Of a stretch of 5,406 nt of DNA, positions 1 through 5,406 are shown one piece after another. Position 1 is the stretch's first letter, and the number at the start of each line of letters is the position of its first letter. The DNA comes from Limnochordia bacterium. Lineage in GTDB: Bacteria > Bacillota > Limnochordia > Darwinibacteriales > DTU012. Location: positions 1 through 5,406 of the forward strand of contig SKHL01000321.1 of the NCBI GenBank assembly GCA_007116995.1, in the 5' to 3' direction. The translations under genes and the position numbers were made by a program. The notes under the pieces are model-generated. The model did no database searches and had not been told where the DNA came from. It saw only the letters and a program-made list of their open reading frames with translations.

Positions 1-809
1 CAGATTTTGATGTAACTGAACGGCTGCTACGAGATTTTCTTACCAAGGCCAACCGACGAGTAGGGTGGATGCGTCCTCGAGTGGTGGTAGCTGTTCCTTC
101 TGGGGTGACAGAAGTAGAAAAACGAGCAGTCATTGATGCCACCTTATCAGCGGGAGCAAAAGACGCGCGCGTCATTGAGGAGCCTATGGCCGCAGCGATT
201 GGAGCAGGGCTACCTGTTCAGGAGCCAACCGGCAATATGATTGTGGATATTGGTGGAGGAACCACGGAAGTCGCGGTGATTTCTTTGGGTGGAATTGTTT
301 CGCATCGTTCAGTGCGTATCGCTGGTGATGAAATGGATGAGGCCTTAATCCAACATATCCGTCGAAGCTACAATCTATTAATTGGAGAACGGACGGCTGA
401 GGATATTAAGAAAACTGTAGGTACTGCGTGCCCCCAGGAAGAAGAAATGATCATGGACGTGCGAGGTCGGGATCTTGTTACTGGTTTACCAAAAACAATT
501 TCTGTTACGTCGCAAGAAATCCGCGAAGCTTTAGCTGAACCCGTTGCAGCAATTGTAGAAGCCGTTAAGGTAACCCTCGAGCGAACACCGCCAGAATTGG
601 CCGCTGATATCATGGATCGTGGCATAGTAATGGCTGGTGGAGGATCATTGCTTACAGGTCTGGATTGCCTACTAGCAGATGAAACTGGTATGCCTGTGCA
701 TTTAACAGAAGATCCGCTAACTGCTGTTGTGATGGGTACGGGGTTAGCCTTGGAACACTTTGATTTACTAAAACGGATTTTAATTGGTCCGAAAAAATAC
801 AATGTGTAG
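1..809 (+). CDS. mreB: Rod shape-determining protein MreB, 3' part (N-terminus outside window)
   Basis: MreB is the bacterial actin homologue that polymerises on the inner membrane face and directs the elongasome along the lateral wall. The reading frame is open from the left edge (first full codon at 3) and gives 268 residues; about 70 N-terminal residues are missing against a usual length near 340. The piece upstream of the ATG at 69 reads DFDVTERLLRDFL, which is MreB sequence, so that ATG is internal. Visible actin-fold motifs are VPSGVTEVEKRAV just after it, EEPMAAAIGAGLPV, the phosphate-2 loop DIGGGTTEVAV (from 246), the GDEMD segment, and the adenosine motif MAGGGSLLTGLD (from 630). The C-terminal ALEHFDLLKR is also typical. 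The missing part includes the phosphate-1 loop. The stop TAG is at 807-809. It heads the mreBCD-mrdA-minCD run seen here. Very similar MreB paralogues such as Mbl cannot be fully excluded, but the mreC/mreD neighbourhood supports mreB. Confidence 0.97.
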   Translation, partial: DFDVTERLLRDFLTKANRRVGWMRPRVVVAVPSGVTEVEKRAVIDATLSAGAKDARVIEEPMAAAIGAGLPVQEPTGNMIVDIGGGTTEVAVISLGGIVSHRSVRIAGDEMDEALIQHIRRSYNLLIGERTAEDIKKTVGTACPQEEEMIMDVRGRDLVTGLPKTISVTSQEIREALAEPVAAIVEAVKVTLERTPPELAADIMDRGIVMAGGGSLLTGLDCLLADETGMPVHLTEDPLTAVVMGTGLALEHFDLLKRILIGPKKYNV

Positions 810-963
810 AGATGGAGCAGACCACCATGTCGTCAAACAGTATTGGGTGACACCATCGAATAAACGAAAACAAGAAGTTTGGCGCACATGGCAAGGTAGA
901 CAAGTAACTCCTATTTTCGAAATTAGGATCACATTTGGACATTGGCAGTTAAGCTCGGGGTAG
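802..963 (+). CDS. Possible small basic, Trp-containing protein of 53 residues, unknown function
   Basis: I do not recognise this product. An ATG at 802 overlaps the end of mreB by 8 bases in another frame and opens a frame of 53 codons ending with TAG at 961-963. That stop overlaps the start of the mreC ribosome-binding site. The frame therefore fills the mreB-mreC gap exactly, as a translationally coupled gene would. The product begins MCRDGADHHVVKQYW. It has no membrane segment or signal peptide, four tryptophans, a basic NKRKQ patch (residues about 20-24), and an alternating polar/hydrophobic stretch TPIFEIRITFGHW (about 37-49) that could form beta strands. Against it: no good Shine-Dalgarno lies before 802, so expression would depend on ribosomes finishing mreB, and three of its five arginines use AGA/AGG although the neighbours mostly use CGN. 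A 53-codon open frame can arise by chance. It may be a real small gene or simply an untranslated spacer. Confidence 0.42.
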   Translation: MCRDGADHHVVKQYWVTPSNKRKQEVWRTWQGRQVTPIFEIRITFGHWQLSSG

Positions 964-967
964 GGAG
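962..967 (+). promoter_or_regulatory. Ribosome-binding site of mreC, fixes the TTG start
   Basis: AGGGAG lies 8 bases before the TTG at 976, a normal Shine-Dalgarno distance. It overlaps the stop codon of the small upstream frame. An in-frame TAG at 973-975 sits directly before the TTG, so no earlier start is possible. Confidence 0.8.
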
Positions 968-975
968 TGAATTAG

Positions 976-1803
976 TTGTTACAGTTTCTTGTACGCTGGA
1001 GGGTAGCAGTAGTTTTCGTTATTATTCTAGCCATAGCCGGCACAATTCATCTCACTTCCTTTAGCCGATCCCGCCTGTCAATTGTGGAAGAACTTCTTCG
1101 CGATGCAGTGTCCCCGTTACAGACGGGGTTAATGCGGATTAACCGCTCCGCCGAATCCCTTTTTGTGTCACTATCACAATTTCGTAGGATATATGTGCAA
1201 AAACAGGAGCTTGAAGATTTAGTAGATGAGTTGCGAATGCAGATACATCAATTAGACGAATATAAGCGAGAGAACCAATGGCTACGAGAAGCTCTTGAGT
1301 TTAAGGAAGAAGTAGATCACCATTTATTAGTCTCCGAAGTTATCGGGCGATCTCCGACCAATTGGTTAAGCTCGATTACGATTAACCGAGGTCGCTATCA
1401 TGGAGTACAGCAGGGGATGGCTGTCGTTTCCGGCAAGGGAGTTGTAGGAAGTGTACACACTGTGTCCAACTTTACTGCAACGGTTATTCTTAGCTCTGAT
1501 CCGCAGAGTGCAGTAGGAGGATTAGTACAATCAAGTGGAGATTTAGTTCTCGTAGAAGGAGATCCGAATTATTCCGGTATGCTTTTTGCGAAACCGCTCA
1601 ATCGAGATGTACAGTTGTCGGTCGGAGATATACTAGTGACTTCCGGCCTCTCTCGGATCTTCCCTAAAGGGCTTCCTATAGGCATCGTAGTTGATGTGGT
1701 TCCTGGACGATATGAGTTGTCCTTTAAAGCCCATATCCAGCCTTATGTAGACTTTACTCGTTTAGAGTATGTTTTTGTTGTTTTACGAGATCAGTTAGAG
1801 TAG
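976..1803 (+). CDS. mreC: Rod shape-determining protein MreC
   Basis: MreC is a membrane-anchored, mostly extracytoplasmic scaffold of the elongasome. It contacts PBP2 and MreD and links the wall synthases to MreB. The 275-residue length is normal. There is a short basic cytoplasmic N-terminus (RWR, residues 7-9), one membrane segment (about 10-27), a coiled coil (about 60-108, with QELEDLVDELRMQIHQL), then the two-lobed beta domain. The latter carries the family signatures SPTNWLSSITINRGRYHGV, GVVGSV and GDILVTSGLSRIFPKGLPIG (217-236). The start is TTG: a stop codon precedes it immediately, and the first internal Met is residue 53, beyond the membrane anchor, so a later ATG would give a protein without an anchor. 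The stop is 12 bases before mreD and in the same frame as it, with a second in-frame TAA at 1810-1812. Co-transcription with mreD and mrdA is inferred from spacing. Confidence 0.97.
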   Translation: MLQFLVRWRVAVVFVIILAIAGTIHLTSFSRSRLSIVEELLRDAVSPLQTGLMRINRSAESLFVSLSQFRRIYVQKQELEDLVDELRMQIHQLDEYKRENQWLREALEFKEEVDHHLLVSEVIGRSPTNWLSSITINRGRYHGVQQGMAVVSGKGVVGSVHTVSNFTATVILSSDPQSAVGGLVQSSGDLVLVEGDPNYSGMLFAKPLNRDVQLSVGDILVTSGLSRIFPKGLPIGIVVDVVPGRYELSFKAHIQPYVDFTRLEYVFVVLRDQLE

Positions 1804-1815
1804 GGGGCCTAAGGC

Positions 1816-2328
1816 ATGAGTGTACTTGTATATGGTGGCCTAATACTCTTTGCTCTCCTATTACAAACAACAGTATTTAGTGTTTGGCCTTTTCTGCGGG
1901 CAGCTCCGGATATGATCTTGGTTTTGGTTGTAATATTTAGTTTACTTAACGGACCAAGTTTCGGGGTCAAGTTTGGATTCATGGCTGGCCTAGCCTTGGA
2001 TCTATTGATTGGTGAAATGATTGGACTAAACGCGATAACAAAGGCCGTAATTGGTCTTTCTGTTGGGTTTGGATCGAGACGTTTTTATAAGGAAAATTAC
2101 TTTATTCCCTTTCTTAGTGTAATCGTGGGAAGTATCATAGATCAATTATTGTACTTACTATTTATGATGATTTTCGGCCTGTCTGTTCCATGGTCTATGG
2201 CGTTTAGACAGGTAATTCTTCCTATGAGTATTTATAATGGTGGTCTTAGTTTACTGATTTACTTACGTTTATATTATCTAAGCATAAAGATTGCGTATTG
2301 GGATGAATTAGTAAAGCGAACAGGGTGA
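1816..2328 (+). CDS. mreD: Rod shape-determining protein MreD
   Basis: MreD is the polytopic membrane partner of MreC in the elongasome. This 170-residue product is strongly hydrophobic with about five to six membrane segments: roughly residues 3-21, 30-46, 49-66, 74-89, 97-122 and 133-155. The family pattern around FGFMAGLALDLLIGEMIGLNA (a Gly-rich helix followed by Asp-Leu) is clear, and length matches the usual 160-175. Sequence conservation in MreD is low, so the call rests on topology, that motif, and its position between mreC and mrdA. The ATG at 1816 is preceded by AGGGGG (1802-1807, overlapping the mreC stop) at 8 bases; a closer AAGG (1811-1814) is only one base away. The stop TGA (2326-2328) is followed at once by an in-frame TAA. 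Very short junctions on both sides imply coupled translation. Confidence 0.94.
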   Translation: MSVLVYGGLILFALLLQTTVFSVWPFLRAAPDMILVLVVIFSLLNGPSFGVKFGFMAGLALDLLIGEMIGLNAITKAVIGLSVGFGSRRFYKENYFIPFLSVIVGSIIDQLLYLLFMMIFGLSVPWSMAFRQVILPMSIYNGGLSLLIYLRLYYLSIKIAYWDELVKRTG

Positions 2329-2336
2329 TAAAGGAG
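2324..2336 (+). promoter_or_regulatory. Unusual double ribosome-binding site before mrdA
   Basis: AAGGAG at 2331-2336 is a strong Shine-Dalgarno match but is separated from the ATG at 2338 by only one base. GGTGAT at 2324-2329 also matches the complement of the 16S rRNA 3' end and ends 8 bases before the ATG. An in-frame TAA at 2329-2331 excludes an upstream start, and no ATG, GTG or TTG follows in the first codons, so the start is forced despite poor spacing. Confidence 0.6.
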
Positions 2337-2337
2337 A

Positions 2338-4197
2338 ATGGATAGGAACTTACTTGAACAACGCTTACGCACATTTTATGTAACGGTTCTGATACTCTTA
2401 TTCGTTCTGGTCGGCCGTCTATGGTATTTGCAGATCGTACAAGGGGAGTATTTTTCTCACTTAGCTGACGGGAATCGTATGCGTCGGGTGAGGATATTGC
2501 CGACTCGTGGTGTAATCTTCGATCGTAATGGCGATGTTTTAGTCCGTAGTCGTCCCGCTTTTACTGTGGCTTTAGTTCCAGGTGGAATTCCACAGGACTC
2601 TCACGATGTCTTAGAATTGCTTAGTGACACCTTAGGGTTAACAACCCAGGAGGTGACGGATTTTATGAATCGAGGCCGCAGCTTTCCATATGAACCAGTG
2701 CGACTGATTCGAGATGTAAGTCCTAGTCTAGTGGTGGCTATAGAGGAGAATAGAGCGCGTTTGCCTGGTGTGTTTATTGAGGAAGAATGGGTACGTGAGT
2801 ATCTACATTCTGATTTAGTCAGTCATTTGCTTGGGCATTTAGGTATTATAAGTGAGCAAGAACTGCAACAGCATGGTTCGCGATACGGGAGTTCAGATTT
2901 AGTCGGTAAGTCCGGCCTTGAGCTACTGTTTGAGCAGCAGTTAAGTGGAATTCCTGGTAGACGGACTGTGGAAGTGAATGCTCTTAGTCGACCGATCCAA
3001 ACTATCGGAGTAATAGAGCCTGTTCCGGGTCATAACTTAGTCCTGACCATTGATAGGAAGCTACAGCGAGTAGCCGAAGAAGCGTTCTTATCCCACACCG
3101 CTCAATTACGCGACGAAGGTCGAAATGCACATAATGGAGCTGTGATTGCTATGAATCCTACGACAGGTGAGGTTTTAGCCTTGGTCAGTGTGCCAAGCTA
3201 TGATCCTAGTCGACTAATAGATGCCTCAGAGCGAAACAGCTATTATAATCAACTGATGGATGACTCATCTCTTCCCTTTTTTAACCGCACCTTACAAGGG
3301 CAATATGGGCCAGGTTCAGCCTTTAAGCCGTTTATCGCAGTAGCTATGCTAGAGGAAAGGGTAGTGCGGGCGGATCAGGTGTTTAATGCTACTGGAGTTA
3401 GTCAGTATGGAGTGCGAGATTGGGTTATAGCTCAGCGACTAGCTCCTTTCGGTAACATTACCTTGAATGAAGCCTTAGCTATGTCTAGTAATCACTACTT
3501 CGCGGAGTTTGGAGCCCAGGTGGGAGTTGACCGGTTGGCTCCCTGGTTACGAGAGTTTGGATTTGGGGAACCAACAGGAATTGTAGTTCTGCCCCAGGAG
3601 GCTCCTGGTTTAGTACCCGATCGGGAATGGAAACAGAATCGATTTGCAGGTAGTCCGAGCTATGATCAAGTCTGGTATCCAACGGATACGGAGCAAATCT
3701 CCATTGGGCAAGGATTCATCCATGTAACACCCTTACAGTTGGCTGTAGGATATAGTGCGATCGCCAATCGAGGTAGCATATACCAACCCTTAGTCATACA
3801 AGAAGTTCACGATCCTGAAGGGCAGGTGGTGGGCGTGTTCGAACCCCAGCTCCTTCGTCAGTTAGATGTTTCGCCTAGTACTTGGAATGCTGTAATTCAG
3901 GGAATGCAATCTGTAATTACACACCCACGGGGCACAGCCCGCACGGCTTTTGCAGAATATCCCCTATCTGTGGCTGGAAAAACAGGAAGTTATGAGATAC
4001 CTGGCAAGGATTCTCATGGTATATTCGGGGCGTTTTCACCTATTGAGGATCCAGAACTCGTAGTTATTGTCATTGTCGAACATGGAGTGGGGGGCGGTTC
4101 AGCAGCCGCTCCAATTGCTCGTAAGGTTTTCGATGCCTATTTCGGCTTGGAAATGGCAGAGGAGAATGCAGGAATTATCCAAGTAGTAGAGAACTAG
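2338..4197 (+). CDS. mrdA: Penicillin-binding protein 2, elongation-specific peptidoglycan D,D-transpeptidase
   Basis: This class B penicillin-binding protein cross-links peptidoglycan during lateral wall growth, working with RodA and MreC on the outer membrane face. The 619-residue length is typical. A short cytoplasmic tail is followed by one membrane anchor (about 13-31), then the dimerisation/pedestal domain starting at PTRGVIFDRNG (55-65). The transpeptidase domain (about 265-600) has all three catalytic motifs: S-A-F-K with nucleophile Ser327 and Lys330 within PGSAFKP, S-S-N at 383-385, and K-T-G at 548-550. The conserved segment ISIGQGFIHVTPLQLA is also present. Position directly after mreCD identifies the elongasome enzyme rather than the division (FtsI) or sporulation (SpoVD) paralogues. 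The start ATG follows mreD by 9 bases with an oddly close Shine-Dalgarno. The C-terminus has a short acidic tail (about 605-619) after the domain. It is also called pbpA in some Firmicutes. Confidence 0.97.
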   Translation: MDRNLLEQRLRTFYVTVLILLFVLVGRLWYLQIVQGEYFSHLADGNRMRRVRILPTRGVIFDRNGDVLVRSRPAFTVALVPGGIPQDSHDVLELLSDTLGLTTQEVTDFMNRGRSFPYEPVRLIRDVSPSLVVAIEENRARLPGVFIEEEWVREYLHSDLVSHLLGHLGIISEQELQQHGSRYGSSDLVGKSGLELLFEQQLSGIPGRRTVEVNALSRPIQTIGVIEPVPGHNLVLTIDRKLQRVAEEAFLSHTAQLRDEGRNAHNGAVIAMNPTTGEVLALVSVPSYDPSRLIDASERNSYYNQLMDDSSLPFFNRTLQGQYGPGSAFKPFIAVAMLEERVVRADQVFNATGVSQYGVRDWVIAQRLAPFGNITLNEALAMSSNHYFAEFGAQVGVDRLAPWLREFGFGEPTGIVVLPQEAPGLVPDREWKQNRFAGSPSYDQVWYPTDTEQISIGQGFIHVTPLQLAVGYSAIANRGSIYQPLVIQEVHDPEGQVVGVFEPQLLRQLDVSPSTWNAVIQGMQSVITHPRGTARTAFAEYPLSVAGKTGSYEIPGKDSHGIFGAFSPIEDPELVVIVIVEHGVGGGSAAAPIARKVFDAYFGLEMAEENAGIIQVVEN

Positions 4198-4203
4198 TAA
4201 TAG
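4195..4203 (+). other. Triple in-frame stop TAG-TAA-TAG ending mrdA
   Basis: The mrdA stop at 4195-4197 is followed without gap by two more in-frame stops, TAA and TAG. Beyond them lie 56 bases to the minC start. I see no hairpin with a T-run there, so no intrinsic terminator, and no convincing promoter; minC is probably transcribed with the genes upstream. Confidence 0.85.
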
Positions 4204-4244
4204 GCAAGAAATTTATCTGAGTCAAGTGTATTGAGGTTGTCTTA

Positions 4245-4252
4245 AGAGGAGG
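4245..4252 (+). promoter_or_regulatory. Ribosome-binding site of minC, decides the ATG start
   Basis: AGAGGAGG is a near-perfect Shine-Dalgarno sequence. It lies 7 bases before the ATG at 4260 but only one base before the in-frame TTG at 4254. The spacing therefore selects 4260 as the start. Confidence 0.88.
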
Positions 4253-4259
4253 ATTGAAT

Positions 4260-4877
4260 ATGAGCAAAGAGGCCTGTATTATTAAGGGAAGTCGAAATGG
4301 ATTATCTCTGCAGATTCCCGAGGGGTTGGAGTTTGCGGAAGTTATAAGCCAGTTGCGGACACGATTGACCTCAGCTCATAAATTCTTTGCTGGCGCTACG
4401 GTTTTCCTTACCGAGGAGATTCGGCAATTAGAGCCAGCAGAAAAGGAAGAGTTGGCCAGAACGGTTCAGGAGTTTGGAATGATGTTAGAGGCTAACAAGG
4501 AAGAGAAAAAACCTCAGGCTAATGTGGGGAAAGATGATGAAGCGTCTGAAGATAAAACATTACTGTTACGACGGACCTTGCGTTCCGGACAAAAGATTCA
4601 CTATTATGGTAACGTAGTCGTATTTGGTGATGTGAATCCTGGAGCAGAAATTCTCTGTAGCGGTGATATCCTTGTGTTAGGGGCTCTACGTGGTGTGGCC
4701 CACGCCGGTTATGAGGGGAACTCAGAAGCTACTGTTTTTGCCTTGTGTCTTGAACCAACCCAGTTACGGATTGCGAATTATATCTCACGTTCTCCTGATG
4801 AAAAACTACCTCATCCAACGGGACCAGAGCTTGCACGTGTAACTGAGAATGTAATCCAGATTTCTGCCTATTGTTAA
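4260..4877 (+). CDS. minC: Septum site-determining protein MinC (FtsZ assembly inhibitor)
   Basis: MinC blocks FtsZ polymerisation away from mid-cell and is brought to the membrane by MinD. From the ATG at 4260 the protein has 205 residues, slightly shorter than the roughly 225-230 of Bacillus subtilis and E. coli. The N-terminal FtsZ-inhibiting domain covers about residues 5-75 (CIIKGSRNGLSLQIP near its start). A charged, lysine- and glutamate-rich linker spans about 76-98. The C-terminal beta-helix dimerisation and MinD-binding domain spans about 100-200, with the R-S-G-Q motif at 107-110 known in E. coli MinC to be needed for MinD binding, then NVVVFGDVNPGAEI and GDILVLGALRGVAHAG. An in-frame TTG six bases upstream is rejected because its Shine-Dalgarno spacing is too short. 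It is followed by minD after 21 bases. The family call is secure; full activity is inferred. Confidence 0.96.
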   Translation: MSKEACIIKGSRNGLSLQIPEGLEFAEVISQLRTRLTSAHKFFAGATVFLTEEIRQLEPAEKEELARTVQEFGMMLEANKEEKKPQANVGKDDEASEDKTLLLRRTLRSGQKIHYYGNVVVFGDVNPGAEILCSGDILVLGALRGVAHAGYEGNSEATVFALCLEPTQLRIANYISRSPDEKLPHPTGPELARVTENVIQISAYC

Positions 4878-4884
4878 GTCTCAT

Positions 4885-4891
4885 GGGGAGG
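4885..4891 (+). promoter_or_regulatory. Ribosome-binding site of minD, supports the GTG start
   Basis: GGGGAGG lies 7 bases before the GTG at 4899. The overlapping ATG at 4897 is in another frame and closes after six codons, so GTG is the start. Confidence 0.85.
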
Positions 4892-4898
4892 TATTGAT

Positions 4899-5406
4899 GT
4901 GGGAAAGTCAATTGTAGTCACCAGTGGTAAAGGTGGAGTAGGTAAGACCACGAATACAGCTAATATAGGGACTGGATTAGCCCAATTAGGGCGTAAGGTC
5001 TGTTTGGTTGATGCAGATATTGGATTGCGAAATCTTGATGTAGTCATGGGGCTAGAAAATCGTATTGTTTACGATCTAGTTGACGTAGTTGAAGGAAACT
5101 GCCGGGCACGTCAGGCTATGATTAAAGACAAGCGTTTAGAGAACTTATACTTATTACCTGCGGCCCAAACTCGAGAAAAAGACGCTATCACTCCAGCTCA
5201 AATGCAAGAGTTAGTTGAAAAACTAAAGGTCGAGTTCGATTACGTCATTGTGGATTGCCCAGCTGGCATTGAGCAAGGGTTTAAAAATGCTACCGCTGGA
5301 GCTGATGAGGCAGTAATAGTCAGCACACCAGAAGTTTCAGCAGTCCGAGATGCCGATCGGATCGTGGGTTTATTGGAAGCCCAAGAGTTATATGATCCAA
5401 AATTAA
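4899..5406 (+). CDS. minD: Septum site-determining protein MinD, 5' part (runs off right edge)
   Basis: MinD is a membrane-associated ParA/MinD-family ATPase that dimerises with ATP, binds the membrane and recruits MinC. The frame opens with GTG and stays open to the window end, giving 169 complete codons of a usual 260-270. The product begins MGKSIVVTSGKGGVGKTT, containing the deviant Walker A motif with signature Lys11 and Lys16. Switch I follows as VDADIGLRNLD (37-47, with Asp38 and Asp40), and the Walker B region is VIVDCPAGIE (116-125, Asp119). TPEVSAVRDADRI near the edge is also diagnostic of MinD rather than ParA or Soj. The C-terminal amphipathic membrane-targeting helix lies outside the window. 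The minC stop codon is in the same frame, 24 bases upstream of the GTG. A minE gene, if present, would be expected further right and cannot be seen. Confidence 0.98.
   Translation, partial: MGKSIVVTSGKGGVGKTTNTANIGTGLAQLGRKVCLVDADIGLRNLDVVMGLENRIVYDLVDVVEGNCRARQAMIKDKRLENLYLLPAAQTREKDAITPAQMQELVEKLKVEFDYVIVDCPAGIEQGFKNATAGADEAVIVSTPEVSAVRDADRIVGLLEAQELYDPKL

Noticed and set aside
69..71. ATG as the start of mreB
   Set aside because: The frame continues upstream to the window edge with clear MreB sequence, so this Met is internal and the gene is cut by the window.
368..802. Minus-strand open frame of 144 codons opposite mreB
   Set aside because: It lies entirely antisense to conserved mreB codons, has a low-complexity Ser/Arg/Pro-rich product with no recognisable motif, and is best explained as a shadow frame.
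798..803. TACAAT resembling a -10 promoter box before the mreB stop
   Set aside because: No -35 element lies at a suitable distance; the nearest TTGATT is over 30 bases away.
812..850. ATG-initiated 12-codon frame after mreB
   Set aside because: It is very short, has no Shine-Dalgarno, and lies inside the longer 802-963 frame.
652..942. Minus-strand open frame of 96 codons over the mreB end and the mreB-mreC gap
   Set aside because: Half of it is antisense to mreB, the product resembles no known family, and it opposes the whole operon. It is a weaker explanation of the gap than the plus-strand 53-codon frame.
3485..3682. Minus-strand open frame of 65 codons inside mrdA
   Set aside because: It is antisense to the conserved transpeptidase domain and has no supporting motif.
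4204..4244. Possible promoter or terminator between mrdA and minC
   Set aside because: No paired -35/-10 boxes and no hairpin with a following T-run could be found by eye.
4254..4256. TTG as the start of minC
   Set aside because: It lies one base after the strong Shine-Dalgarno, whereas the ATG at 4260 has the proper 7-base spacing.
4729..4911. Minus-strand open frame of 60 codons across the minC-minD junction
   Set aside because: It is antisense to two conserved genes and has no recognisable motif.
4897..4917. ATG as the start of minD
   Set aside because: This ATG is in another frame and reaches a stop after six codons; the GTG overlapping it opens the real minD frame.

Overview
The window is a fully plus-strand stretch of a cell-shape and division gene cluster: mreB (3' part), a possible 53-codon small ORF, mreC, mreD, mrdA (PBP2), minC, and minD (5' part). 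All identifications come from reading the translations for family motifs; no database search was run. Gene order, purine-rich Shine-Dalgarno sites, TTG and GTG starts, and protein wording all point to a rod-shaped Bacillota (Firmicutes) bacterium. A Clostridia member of the Desulfitobacterium/Desulfosporosinus (Peptococcaceae-like) kind is my best guess. The base composition looks moderate, roughly mid-40s percent GC by eye. The genus is inference, and a diderm Firmicute cannot be excluded.

Layout. Positions 1-809 hold the last 268 codons of mreB; the gene is open to the left edge, so its start lies outside. Positions 802-963 hold a small open frame that overlaps the mreB stop and ends inside the mreC ribosome-binding site. 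mreC (976-1803, TTG start), mreD (1816-2328) and mrdA (2338-4197) follow with gaps of 12 and 9 bases. A 62-base gap, the longest without any open frame, separates mrdA from minC (4260-4877). minD begins with GTG at 4899 and runs off the right edge with 169 complete codons visible. No RNA gene, mobile element, CRISPR array, long repeat or convincing terminator was seen, and no stretch above 300 bases lacks a gene.

Function. MreB filaments, MreC and MreD organise the lateral-wall elongation machinery (elongasome), and PBP2 supplies its transpeptidase. MinC and MinD restrict FtsZ ring assembly to mid-cell. Wall elongation and division-site choice are therefore encoded in one apparently co-transcribed block, a known arrangement in Clostridia. 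The conserved genes look intact and ordinary. The main unexplained item is the 53-codon frame between mreB and mreC. Lesser curiosities are the very short Shine-Dalgarno spacing at mrdA, the triple in-frame stop after mrdA, and the in-frame minC stop/minD start junction.
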